A stretch of DNA of 64,000 nt, taken from contig CM041465.1 of NCBI GenBank assembly GCA_023213395.1, forward strand, positions 25,613,741 to 25,677,740, written 5' to 3'. Every line of letters begins with the position of its first letter. The stretch's first letter is position 1. Below the pieces are notes generated by a model. It had not been told where the DNA came from. It was given only the letters and a program-made list of their open reading frames with translations, and did not search any database. The DNA is from Cycas panzhihuaensis (Eukaryota; Cycadophyta). The position numbers and the translations under genes are program-made. Positions 1-11,250 of this stretch are shown in pieces.

Positions 1-92
1 TGTTTGTATGTTGTGCGACCTTGTAGCGATTTTATCTTCACCTACACTTATTTAGCCTATGACGACTATAGCAGGGGCATACTCCCTGCAAG

Positions 93-2602
93 TGTAGCAC
101 CCTGGTGGCCATTCCACTTCTCGCATTCTGCCCTACTCGCTCCAAGATCCACTTGGCTTGTGCCACCTCTACCCATGTGATGACCCGTCATTGTTTGGTT
201 GACTTGCCACATCATTTGAATCCTATTTTTGCTCTTCTGGACTCGTTTGTTGGCTTGTTTGCTCTCAGGTAGGTGTCTCAACCCCACATTAGCCTTTTTT
301 ATCATTTGCCTATAGCCCAGGCTAACTGTCCAGGCCAGTTTTTGCCTCCAGGTGAATACCGCCATGAATTTTGCAAGATCACCAGTAAATTACTGTGATC
401 AGATTTTGTGGCAGGATGACTGTTCTAATTTATTTTTTAAAAATCTGCCGTGGTATTTTGGCATTTATTGCAAAACTGCCACGTGTCTCACAACTTAACT
501 CGCCTCTAGCTGTGCCCTAATCGCTCACTTTAGGGTTTGGGCTAAGTATTTAAATCATCATTAACTCATTTTTAAGATTTTTTGGTTTACATTTTTGGAT
601 TGTTCCTCAAGGAAACCACCCTATGCTCTACTATTCTCTACTGCTCTACTGCTGCTACAGGACCTGCACCTCTCCTCCAGTGCCCAACTCTCCTTTAGTA
701 TGGCTAGGACATCTTCCCAACCCTTCACACACCTTGGAGAGGGCCCCTTTAGAGAGATCTCATTGGATTCTTGCCCAGGCAGCCATCAAGTGTTCTAAGT
801 GCAGGTGTTCTTCCTCCAACTCCATTAGCAGGGTTCCAAACCTACTATACCACAGTTTTTGGGTTGATTTCTCAGCCTCTCCTTAGTAGCCCTTGACTGA
901 GGTAAGAGCCTCCCCTCCTCTTCTTAGGTATTCATTGATTTAAGTTATTTTCTTGTTCAATTGATGCCCTATTTTGCTTGTCCTCTTGCTTAGGTTTTTG
1001 AAGGTTATTTTTCCTCTTTGTATTGGGCTATTTTACTGCTGTCATTAGTGCCTCCTTGCCTACATTTGTTGCTCAAGGCAGTGGCAAAGAGGGGTTGCAT
1101 AAGGTTCAAGAGAGAGATGGGTGGATTTTGTACCACCTTCCACGCTCCTCAAGTGGCTCTTAGCCCCCAAAACCTTCCCTCTTGCCCTGTGCTATCCTTG
1201 GCACTCAAACAAGGGTTTGGTAGGCCTTCCTTAGCCATTGAAATTAGCACTGTCACATGTTACAGCACTGATTTGAGGGCTTGTGCTTAGGTCCGGGCAA
1301 CTCATGTAAGTCCTGACTGCTTGTCCTTTGCCTAACTCCTTTCCTGGCAGCCCGGTTTGCTCTTCATAGCACCCTGGCTTGCCGTAGGTCCTCTTTGGCT
1401 CCTTTCAACTCTCTTACTACTATTTCTAGCCATCTTTCTTGGCCTTACCCTCGCTGCCTCATGGCTTTTGGGGGAGGTTAGGGTTATTCTTTGCGGGAGG
1501 TAGGCCACTCCGAGGCTTACTGGTTACTTTCCATTTACTTTGGTTATCCTCCTTTACATATTATCATCATTGTGTTGATACTAACATATACATGTTTAAG
1601 TTTACATTTGCTTTGCATATACATGTATTGTTAGGATCTTTCCATTGTATGTTAGCACCCTTTCTCCGGAAAGGGGGAGGTTATCATGTACTTATAGGTA
1701 TTTGGAAGGTGCAAAGGACCTTTCTCCCTTTTTCCTTTGTCGGTAAGTGCTTCCATTCATGTTGTACTTTTATACTTTATTTATTACTAGTATTTGGTCC
1801 CTTTCTTTCCTTTGTTTGGTACTTTAGTATTTTTCCGGGGAAGGTAAGGGAGCCCCTCATTCCGATTCGCCGCAACTCTTCACGACTGCCGTGCCTTGTG
1901 GAGTAGCTTTGAGTACCTCTGGGGAGCGTCACCATTACGACACACTTCCATCCTGGGTACATACTCTCGCTCCACTTTGTCACCCTTTCCTTTTGAATTT
2001 CCTTTATATAGTAGTAATTAACTCATTGGAAATAGAAAGGAAATCAACCTTGCTTTGGTTTATACTTTATTGCTTGCATCTTCTTTTACCATAGGAAAAA
2101 GTCTTAGGAAACCTTCCCTTTCACCTTTTCCCCCCTTTCACCGTGCAAACTTCCCTCCCTCTTTATTGTCTGTTTGGTTAGTTTGCTCACACATACCTTG
2201 ACCCACCTCCTTGGGTTATCTCTCTTGCGTTCCTTTGGTTCCTCGCTTAGCCGGATAACTAAGGTGACCCTATCCATAGGCCACCTGCTTGCCTGTCCTT
2301 CTTTGTTTCCCGTTGCTCTAGGGAAACCCTCAAAGGTCTCTCTCCTTCCCCTTCTGGCCATTCAAGGGTGGGAGGATCCTTCCTTTAGGTCAACCTAGGC
2401 TAACCCTACACCTCCTCACCTCTTGTTCAAAGTGAGGGGATCACCCTTTGGTAGTTATATTCTATTTGTAGGTCCTGAACTCGCGCTCCAGCGCACGGGG
2501 TACCCTATGTGGTACTTGTCCTACTTATAGGTCCCTTTCTCAATTATATTACCAACCACTCTTACCATTCCTATTTAGTTAGGTAGCTATCCCGCAGATG
2601 CG
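93..2602 (+). repeat. LTR of Gypsy family E, forward copy
   Basis: About 2.5 kb with no credible gene. It is a diverged copy, in opposite orientation, of the LTR at 7693-9940. Shared blocks include AAACTGCCACGTG at 473-485 (mirrored at 9667-9679), a GCCACTCCGAGGCT block near 1504, a GGTAAGGGAGCCCCTC block at 1843-1858, and a long similar stretch from about 2340 to 2550. A TATA-like TATTTAAAT lies at 547-555. The start (TGTAGCACCC) and end were placed by eye against the other copy and could be off by tens of bases. No partner LTR or target duplication is visible, so it may be a 5' LTR, a 3' LTR of an element to the left, or a solo LTR. Short reading frames inside it are not taken as genes. Confidence 0.65.
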
Positions 2603-2741
2603 TGTCCAGTAGCAGGTGAGGCTCAACCTTCCTCATTATTTGATAGCCAGGTGCATTGTATTATTTGGTTTTAATTTGATATCCACACAGATATGTACTG
2701 ACACATGACATGGTAGGTTTGCAGGTACCGTAGAGATCCAA

Positions 2742-3122
2742 TAGCTGGTTGAGGCCATCATGAGGGAGATGTTCCCTCAGGTATATGTAGAGGGGTAGCC
2801 ACCCATCCAGGCAAAGGATACACCTAGATTAGTGGGTGCCCACATGGCAGTGTTCGCCCCACTGGCGAGGGCAAGGGACATATGGGATGCAGAGTCCCAA
2901 GAGCATGTGGCATTCAGGGGACAGCTGCAGCGAGAGATAGATGAGGCCCAGAGTGAGCGAGATGCAGCTCAGACCGAGCGGGATGCCCTACGGAGTCGCG
3001 TGCAGACTCTAGAGGCCCAGGGAGGAGCAAGTAAAGATGCGGGGAGCAGGGACCATGGGATGTGGTCCCTAGGAGAGGGATCACACCGACTAGGAGATGG
3101 TTCCCCAGGAGTAGGGCAATAA
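2742..3122 (+). pseudogene. Coiled-coil coding remnant, probably retrotransposon-borne
   Basis: Function not recognised. The frame is open from about 2799 to the TAA at 3120. It extends upstream to 2742 if one TAG (2796-2798) is read as a decayed CAG or TGG codon. The N-terminal part contains MREMFPQVYVEG. The C-terminal part, around residues 50-95, is a charged heptad-like stretch rich in R, E, D, Q and A (QREIDEAQSERDAAQTERDA), which predicts a coiled coil. It ends in a Gly/Ser-rich tail. No ATG start is evident upstream. It begins about 140 bases after the forward E LTR and is more GC-rich than most of the window. Extra coiled-coil reading frames are known in some plant Gypsy elements; assignment to such a frame is inference. 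Confidence 0.4.
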
Positions 3123-3950
3123 TAGTGCAGAGTGTATGCATTATATTTAATTTTTGACAGGGGAAAGCACGAGCCTCTAGGGGGTCATATATATAGAGTC
3201 ATATGATTGTACCCCCCCTGCAAGGACACCAGCTTCCCATATGTACGATATGACATGTGATTTTGATGTATATATATATAGATGGGGGTAATTGGCGCCC
3301 CATTTTGACACATAAGATGTGTGATGGATGATATGCATGTTTTGTATTTTTTTTATGATGGTCGTTTGAGATGCACATATTTCCTTCCATGCATGGCTAT
3401 ATACCTAATAGGAGCACACACGACCACCATGAGTAGAGGTGATAGATACATGTGGGGTTAAGAAATACGGTGACATGCACGTCCATGAAGGATCATAGTA
3501 GGATATGCGAAGGAAACACCGAGCGAGAGGGGGAGTAACGATACTCCAAAGCGACGTCATAATTGTGGGATGCCCAAATAGGAGGACAAGGTCCCACAGG
3601 AAAATGGGAACATGGGTTCCACGGGAGGAACCAGAAAGAAATGGAAGAGGTCATCCTAAGTTGTCATTCCACTAGTAGCTGGGAGAAATGGGAACAACTT
3701 AAGATGGTAGTTTAGGCTCATTTCAAAGTGTAAAGAGAGAAAGAGGTGTGCTTAGACCCAATAGGGGTAGGGATAGTCACATGCAGGATAGGAGATAGGT
3801 GACAAAGGGTAGGCCTAGTGGGGCTAGGCCTACCAGTAAACTCATTATGGTCAGAACCAGATGAGTGCAAGGGACCTGGCAAGCGACAAATCACGTGGCA
3901 GGGTTGCATCTGAGTATGAGTGGCTCTAGTCCTAGGTAAGGATCTAGAGC
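3123..3950. other. No recognised feature
   Basis: About 830 bases between two coding remnants. It contains short TA repeats near 3187 and 3270 and no long frame on either strand. A TTGGCGCCCCA sequence near 3292 recalls a tRNA primer-site start, but no LTR edge could be placed beside it. Confidence 0.5.
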
Positions 3951-4136
3951 GTGAAGAAGACGTGCCTCTACGAGTGGCTCATTGACGCAGGCACCTATGT
4001 GAAACTGCTCAGGGAGGCCGAGAAGGTGAAATAAGTGGCTGATTTAGGACCAGCGGCTCGGGAGCCAATGTGGAATAAGGAGGAGCAAGAATATTTGATC
4101 AAGATATTCCCCCAAGTGCTCATGAAACCAGGGTGA
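3951..4136 (+). pseudogene. Short coding remnant, unknown family
   Basis: Sixty-one amino-acid codons in one frame, interrupted by a TAA at 4032-4034 that is probably a decayed CAA, and closed by TGA at 4134-4136. The reading is protein-like and charged: LYEWLIDAGTYVKLLREAEK, then after the stop AAREPMWNKEEQEYLIKIFP. I do not recognise the family. It is in the same frame as the coiled-coil remnant 830 bases upstream, so both could come from one longer gene with decayed sequence between. It ends where the oppositely oriented Gypsy E begins, so the junction near 4136-4150 truncates one or both. The minus strand here is also partly open, which lowers certainty. Confidence 0.3.
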
Positions 4137-4139
4137 CAC

Positions 4140-7100
4140 GTCGAGGAGAAGGCTCATAACCCTTGCTATCTGACTCAGAATCACCCGTGATGGCTAAGTA
4201 ACCGTAACCACCTACACTAATAGGGGGAAACCTAACTAGGTTTGGCTCATGACATGGCATAGGGCTCGACTGATGAAGGTCGGTCTCCTAAAACAAAGGT
4301 CCCACAGAAGGGGTAGCCTCCTCAAGATCGCTATCTTCATCATCGAAGATAGCCTGGCAGGCTAGATGAGAGATGTGAGATAGCATAGGCTCATGGGCGA
4401 TAACTTTAACTCATCCTTTATGGACAAATTTAAGTTACCCCCAATGCATGGAGCAGATTGCTCCCATTTGGTTGAGCCATGGTCAGCCCAACAAGAGGTT
4501 GTACTCCACATTGATATCGAGTAAAACAACTTCGACTGAAACAGTTTTCCCTCCTAAGGTGAGGGAAAGGGAGACTACCCCTAAAGGGGACTTCTTAGTC
4601 CCATCATACCCGTGGCATTTTTATGGGACAGACTCAAGAGCTACTATGCCTAGCTCCTTGAGCATACATGTAGGCATAGCATTAACTGAAGAGCCATTAT
4701 CTACAATGGTCCTCTTTATGATAAAATCAGGAGTGTTAATGGTAATGACGAATAGGTAATGCAAAAGATTCTCCCACTTAATAGGAGATGGGAGATCTCT
4801 GGGATCAAATGAAATGACAAGTAGTCCATGGGAGGTAGCACCTACTGCATGGATGGAAGCATCTTGTTGGCCAAGAGCTTCAAGAAGAAGAGCATGTTAC
4901 TCAGGGCAGCTTCTCAAGACATCCATCAAGGACATCCCTACAGTGATGATGTAGAGATCATCAATGATAGAGAAAGGCTTACCCTTCATAGGTTGGGTAA
5001 GCACCCTTCAAAAATTGTAATAGCCAGGGCATACGTGAATATTATTGAGAAGTGCAGGGGATTCCGGAAGAGAAGTTTCTGGAAGAGGATCAAGGTGAGA
5101 AGTGGATGAAGAGGCACCGACTGCCTCTTTAACAGCTTGAGACTAGGTTAGGGCATACAACAGAGTGGTCTCAAGCAATTGGACAACCTTCTTTCCCTTA
5201 TTTCAGGATCGTGAAGGTGATGGAGTGCATCAGTTAGGGGAACGAGAGGAAGATGATGAATCTTATGCACCCTTCCCTCTACTGTGCGAAGGATGAGAAT
5301 TAGGGGATCTACCCTGTTTTCAGTTGTTTCTTTGCTGAGTATTGCGATCATGCACCCCATGTTTGGGAAACAGATCCTTATGGATGGGTTGATCGAGATT
5401 GGGTCTTGAGGCCCGTATGGGAGATGAATCACATTATGGGGCATCACGAGGGTGTTGCACTCGACAATGTGAGCCATCATGGAAGCACTCCTCGTGGATG
5501 GAGCACCACTTCTTCTCAAGCGAAGGATCAACTTTCCTTGCTTGAGAAGGTTGGGTACTACCCCCTTTGGGGGGCGCGGCTTCAGAAGCCTGTTGAATTT
5601 GTTTGTTGGAGGTTAGTGATGAAGGGGCTTGGAGTTTAAGCTCCTTCATCGTACACTCGAATGAGCGTATGGCAGAAGTAAGGGGGTCTAAAGTCTTCTT
5701 AGTCGAGTGAGAAGTAGACCTGGTGGGTTGTTGAGGTTTATTTTCCTTGGTTGAGGGAGGTGCCTCATGACATTATGAGGGCTTGAGAGGCCTCTTGAGT
5801 TCAGCTTAGATCTCAATAGCCTCTAACACTAAGCACTTCACGATCGCATAGTCACACGTGGTTGCCCCCATTTTGAGGATTTCCACATGTACTTCGGGGT
5901 GAAGTACATTAACGAAAAGATCCCTCTTCAGCTCCTTGGGCAACGTGGCCTTAGTGGAGTGAAGAAGGTCATGGAATCATCTTACAAAGTCATGATTCAT
6001 TTCATCATGATCTTGTTTGAGCGAAAGGAGAGATTTTATTCTGCTTTCGAAAGGATGAGCTACATGGAAGTAGTTGACGAATTCATCCACCAATTGCTAG
6101 AATGAAAAGATAGAGTGGGCAGGGAGATGATAAAACCATTTAAAGGCATCGCCCTACAAATATCATGGGAACAATTTCATTAAGATATGGTCGTAAGCCC
6201 AGTAGTCTATACATGCCATAGAAAAACTATGCACATGTTCTGTTGGGTCTTGCGAGGAAGTTCCATCAAATTTAGGAACTTCGGGAGGATGAGGCAGCAA
6301 ATTAGTTCTTAATACCTCAATAGATAGTGGTGTCAAGCTATAGTCCATAAAGGGACGTGCCCTTGCCTAGACTGTAGGATCAATGAAAGATGGAGTAGGT
6401 AGTGAGAAAGGAACGGACAGGGGTGGCAAACCCATCCCTCCTTGAGGAAATGCCCCTTATTAGAAGGGGGCTTAAGGATAAGCACCTTAGAAGGGAGTTG
6501 GGTTCCCTTGCGAAGGTGCAACGAAAGGGGCAATGCTAGATGGCGAAAAAAGTGGGTGTGGAACCAGGCTTTGCCCATATGGGCCATCCGTAGGTGGTGC
6601 AATCCCATATGGGTGTAGCGGGTCCACCCCATAAGCTGGGAGATGGTTCCCTTTACCCTGCCCCCAAGGTTGAGAAGTGTACCCTCGGGGTATGTAAAAG
6701 GAAGGACCAATAGGTTGGTTTTGGGAATATGTAGGAGCGGGTCCCACATGACTAATGGCTAAAGAACTAGTAGGACCCATAGGCCTACTAGGGAATGCAT
6801 GCACTACGTTAGGGGATGGCGTATTAGCCTGACTAAGAAAGGCTATACTAACCCCCAACTTAGGGAAAGACATACCACAGGAGGGTCCTAAAGAGCTAGG
6901 ACCTTGGCAAGGAAAGGAAGGTTTGACATTTGCCCCTACGGTAGGTGTAGGAAAGGAGCAAGATGAATGTGCAGGAATGAAAGGGTTACTGGTAGTAGGA
7001 GGGGTAAGTGCAGATGAAGAAGGTGGCAAAGGAGCAGATAAAGAGGATGCTCCACTACACAGGACACCTTCAAACCACCTGGGATGCAATTGAAGGTGAG

Positions 7101-7485
7101 CTGCTCAAAAGCACTCACTAATAGCCTCAATTACATTGGTAGGAGGGGTATCCATGTGACCATAAGAGGTTGATGGGACCTCAAATGTTGTGGACCCCTC
7201 AGGGCGGTCCTCGTAAGAATCACCAAACGAAGGGTGAACCTCAAGAGAAGATGGGTCTTCTACCACATGGGTACAAGGATGGATGTCGATGGGATGATGT
7301 TGGTCACCCAGGTAATAAATAGGATCGTCACCCTCTTGGGTGGATCCCAGAATATACGTGGGAAACGCATGAGTCCCCAAAGCGAAAGCGTGATACGCCC
7401 AGTCAGAAGGATAGCCCTCCATTGTCAAATTAGATTCTAATGATGGAAGTAGGTGATATGAAGGGTCTTCTAACAAAGGTAGCAA
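4140..7485 (-). pseudogene. Gypsy E gag-protease polyprotein remnant
   Basis: Gag forms the particle; the aspartic protease matures it. The frame opens at 7485 and can be followed for about 1,100 codons to near 4140 without a frameshift, but with about 26 stops, mostly where CAA, CAG, CGA or TGG would fit. The first 380 codons are Ser/Pro/Gly-rich with no known fold. The Gag core follows at about 6350-5800, with EVPKFDGTSSQDPTEH near 6270 and AFKWFYHLPAHS near 6150. A cysteine/histidine box, WCSIHEECFHDGSHC, lies near 5520-5475. The protease active site is DNGSS at 4701-4687 (usual D-T/S-G, here D-N-G). It is followed by a YNLLLG box near 4500, typical of Gypsy proteases. No reverse transcriptase follows. 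Start codon uncertain. Confidence 0.75.
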
Positions 7486-7692
7486 ACCTCGTAAATGACG
7501 CGAGAAACATCACATACAATGCCTTTGCCAAAGTTGTTTAGAAGAAAACAAAGAAGGTATGAAGTGCACGTTAGAGGCTGCCCAACGGAAAGGGAAAATA
7601 TGGAAGATCACCAGAAAGCAAAAGCACCAACAAGAAGAGAAGCGAGACTAGCTCCCTTACTGGTGGGTCCCTAGTATGGTCGCCGGTGGAAT
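7486..7692 (-). other. Gypsy E leader with candidate primer-binding site
   Basis: Untranslated stretch between LTR and Gag. Immediately after the LTR (minus-strand reading) comes CCGGCGACCATACTAGGGAC. Family D elements carry a related sequence in the same place (near 33340 and 63300), which suggests a primer-binding site. The priming tRNA was not identified. Confidence 0.4.
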
Positions 7693-9940
7693 TGAGTCTA
7701 CGGGATGGTCTTCTATACTTAGAAGGGTGTAATGAATTATAGTGTGGTTGGCTATAAATAGGACCTTATCAGTAAGAAGGAACACCATGCAAGCCATCCG
7801 TGCGGCAGAGCGCAGATTCGAGACCCACGTATGGTGCCTAATTACCTTAGGGCAATCTTTAGGAAAAGATGCAAGGCGAGGCCTTAGGTTATCCCAAAAG
7901 AAGAGGCCCTCCTACCCCTTGGATGGCCATGAAGAGGAAGAGGGACTCTAAGGAGTCACGTCTTCTCACAGAAGGGAAAAGGCAATGTGTGAGAAAATGT
8001 GTGAAATATAGTGTCCTATGTGTGGACTAGATGGGGGGTGAGGAATGAGTGACTCACACCCAAAACCTATCTATATGCAGTATAAACAACTATAAAAAAG
8101 ATGTGCAAATACAAGGATGGGTTCTTTTCCCTTTTCCATTTCCTATGTGTTTTTAGTGTGCGCCATATGCGTAAAAGAAACACTGCGGAAAAGGACAAAA
8201 AAGGGGATAAAGAATACCCAGAAATAGTAGCATGGTTGGGATGTTATGATCTTCTGCTCTTTACATGCTCGCCTACTCAAACTTGCCACGTAGGTGAGAG
8301 GCTTGCTAATGATGGTTGCTGTGAGTGGACGAGGGGCTACCTTACCTTTCCCAACCATGTGAAAGCAAAGCAAGACAAAGAGCAACGAAAGAAAACAAAA
8401 ATAGTACTAACTAGAGGCTAACCTGTCAAGAAGTTCACCTCCTTCGTATTTCCGTTACCACAAACTTGTCAAGAACAAAATAAGAGTTTCTCCCTCCCAG
8501 AAGAGGGGGCTACCACATATGCCTAGTATATGCATATGAATATAAGAAACTGATAATAAATCAAGTTAAAAAAATATAACATTCTACTCTAAAAATGCCA
8601 AGCAAGACTCAAACCAAAGCAACACCAAACGGTGACTAAGATTAAGAAGTTAGCCTCGGAATGGCAAACTCACCCATAAGTACCTCCACGTAGCCTCAAA
8701 GGGGCAAAAAATAGAGTGTAATGGCTATATGGGATAACAAACAAGGAAGAAATAAACCAGCAGGAAGGTATACAAATAAACCTAAGAGACGAAGTGCTAT
8801 GGACAACAAATCGTCAGGTTGGGATAAGTTAAGGGTCACAAACCAATCGGGATAGGTTTGGGGGCTTATGTGATGCCTAAAACCTACAAGTGCAGGTCTG
8901 AAACTAGCATGGTAAGGGGCTACCAATGCTGTTTCAGAACTAGAAACAAGCTCTCAATATCCCTAGCCCAGCTCTAAGGGAGGCATGAAGTGAAAGAGGA
9001 AGGAGGGGAAGGGTTGAACCCTTGGGGAGAAGGCCAACAAGGGGACTGATCCTGCCTTTCTCCCTTCACCCGTCCTTGTGTAGCCCTCTTGCACAGCCAC
9101 CTTGGAGTGAGCTTGCAGGAAAAGAGAGGGGAAGCACTGTAAAATGAGGAGCAATAGGCAAGCTCCTATGGAATGCAAACATAGGAGCTAGGAATTACTC
9201 AACACTGCTCATAAAAGAAAGAAGAAAAGCATGAAACTTAATGGACCATTGAAGAGGTACCTTGTAGCAGAAAGAAGGGGCTTGATTCTACCAGAAATTA
9301 GGAGGAAAAGCCTATGCCAGACAGGATCTTCAGGCCTGGGCTGAAGAGGAGGTAAACGTGGATGTAAATTTATGATCTTGGAGCTTGGTTGCTAAGATGC
9401 TGTAAGTATTCTTCCTCCATGATGTAGACCTACAAAAAAAGGGAGCCTAAGCTGCTGGAGCAAGGCCTGAGATGTAGCAGGTATCCTATGGAAGGAGAAC
9501 CAGAGCCAGAGAGCAGATCCTGTGGAAGTTCTGGAGAGAGCGCTGGAGTAGAGCCCAAAAAAATAAATGAAGAAGAGAGACAAATGGCTTTCCTTTTAGG
9601 TTTTATATTCTCCCTAACCCTAAACAAGCATTTAGGGTTACGAAGGGGATGCGTATATGAGGATGCCACGTGGCAGTTTCACAAAAAGAGTGGGAATTAC
9701 CACGACTATTTAAAAAAATGAAGTTAAACAATCACACTACGGCAAAGATCGCGATACTGCAGTAAACTTGCAGACCGCTTAAGTTTGCAGCGATCTTACC
9801 GAAACTCAAAACTAAGGCAGAAATAGGGCCTAGGATGAACCAGTGGGGTATGCTAAGGCTGGGCAGGGTAGGAACTCCTACCCAGGTGGCTGACAAGTGG
9901 CCAAAAGAAAGAAATGAGTCTCAATAGGGGGTCCTATCAC
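7693..9940 (-). repeat. 5' LTR of Gypsy E
   Basis: About 2.25 kb, reading right to left from TGTGATAGGA at 9940. It matches the forward copy at 93-2602 along most of its length with many substitutions and indels. The right end was set at the TG; the left end (..AGACTCA) by alignment with the forward copy. LTRs carry promoter and polyadenylation signals, but I could not place them securely. Several frames of 60-110 codons inside are chance openings. Confidence 0.65.
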
Positions 9941-10289
9941 ACTTAAAAAGGGATTCAAAATAGAGACAGGATTATTATCGTGAACAAAACATGACTAACA
10001 ATGATATTTAGGGAGTTGTGGAGGTGTTGTAGGCAGCTGAATACCATATGGGGTGTATGATTCTCTGAGGAGTACCCCATGGTGGGTCATCATAGGATGA
10101 ATGGTGCTTAACAGGCACAAGTGATGTGATCAGGCAAGAAAGCAATGCGATCATACAAATGATAGGCAAGCATGCATCAAACAATACACTAAGCAACCTC
10201 GACCAAGCAAAAGTGAGGATGGGAGTGAGAAATATATACCTGAGCTTACCTGAGTTGTCTCGTCTCAAATCCATTCCTGGTAGCCCAAA
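9941..10289. other. No recognised feature
   Basis: About 350 bases between the Gypsy E LTR and a Copia fragment. No coding match, repeat partner or RNA gene was seen. Base composition drops to the AT-rich level of the rest of the window from here on. Confidence 0.5.
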
Positions 10290-11250
10290 AATAGCTGGGT
10301 CTCAAGCTTGACCTATTCATGTTCAACTTTCTGCTCCTATTTTAATTCAACTTCTACACTATCTAATTTTAGAAAGGGAGATTCATCATACAACAGCTCT
10401 GTTAATAGTGATTTGGTGGGCAATAGGATCCCACAACATATATCCCTTCATACCATCTCTATCACCATAACCAATAAAGATACATCTCTTAGATTTTAGG
10501 TCTAACTTTGAATATTGACTTTTATTAGTCAAGGCATAAGCATCACAACCAAAATTTTCAAATTTAAATAGTTACATGGATGTCCAGTCTATACCTCTTC
10601 AGGAATCTTGCAATCTATTGCAAGTGATGGTGACCTATTTACCAAATAACAAGTTATTTGAATAGCTTCTGCTTATAAGCCTTGCTCCACTCCTGCATAC
10701 TTAGCATGCTTCTTTCTCTTTCTAAGAGTGTCCTATTCATGTACTCAACTATGTCATTCTTCTGTGGAGTATAGCTAGTGGTCTTATGCCTTTCAATCCC
10801 AACTTCTTTGTAATAGTTCTCAAACTTCAAGGATTTGAACTCATCCCCATTGTCAGTTCTTAAAGATTTGATTAACTTATCAGTGCTCTTCTCAACTAGA
10901 GTCTTGAATTTCTTAAACACACTGAAAACTTCAGATTTCTTTTTTAAAAAATAGACTCATACCTTTCTGGAGTAATAATCTATAGATGTGATAAAGTACA
11001 ATGATCTTCCATAAGATATTATAGGGGCTAGACCTACATATCTGAATGTATATAATCTAGAACACCTTTACTAGTGTGACTCCCTACTTTAAACCTGAAT
11101 CTATACTACTTTCCAAAAATAGAATGTTTGCAAAAAGCCAAATCTGAAAGGTGTAAGTTAGGAAGTAACTTTCAGTTGATCATCACCTTAATTCCTCTCT
11201 CACTCATGTGCCCAAGTCTCTGATGCTATAACTGAGTTAGATCTTCTATA
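10290..11250 (-). pseudogene. Copia family A integrase fragment
   Basis: Integrase inserts retrotransposon cDNA. This fragment covers the catalytic core and C-terminal side. Motifs include SLRTDNGDEF near 10850, with the second catalytic Asp, then SYTPQKNDIVEYMNRTLLER near 10740, with the catalytic Glu region. It matches 19030-19980 of the Copia A1 element at roughly nine bases in ten, closer than either is to Copia A2 (25830-26790). It starts abruptly at about 10290 and ends at 11250, where a plus-strand Copia begins. It is broken by stops and frame changes, and no LTR accompanies it. It is either a rearranged piece of a sister insertion or a local duplication. Confidence 0.75.

Larger units (their letters stand above)
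4140..9940 (-). mobile_element. Gypsy family E retrotransposon, 3'-truncated
   Basis: Reads right to left: 5' LTR (7693-9940), short leader, Gag, protease. Reverse transcriptase, RNase H, integrase and the 3' LTR are absent. The element stops near 4140, where a plus-strand remnant begins. Order of domains and the Gag/protease motifs identify a Ty3/Gypsy element. Its base composition is visibly more GC-rich than the rest of the window. Gag and protease run in one frame throughout. Confidence 0.75.

Noticed and set aside
1439-1906. A 155-codon open frame on the plus strand, hydrophobic.
   Set aside because: It lies wholly inside the forward Gypsy E LTR, is not kept in the reverse copy of that LTR, and shows no domain.
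3285-3300. TTGGCGCCCCA as a tRNA primer-binding site.
   Set aside because: No LTR end with CA adjoins it and no Gag follows on the plus strand.
5148-5531. A 127-codon minus-strand frame between Gag and protease of Gypsy E.
   Set aside because: The Gag-protease reading runs through the same bases in another frame with motifs on both sides; this one is a shadow.
9488-9721. A 77-codon plus-strand frame.
   Set aside because: Lies antisense within the Gypsy E LTR and has no family match.
93-9940. The inverted LTR copies considered as terminal inverted repeats of a DNA transposon.
   Set aside because: They are over 2 kb, and the reverse one is followed by Gypsy Gag and protease in the orientation expected for a 5' LTR. 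No transposase is present.
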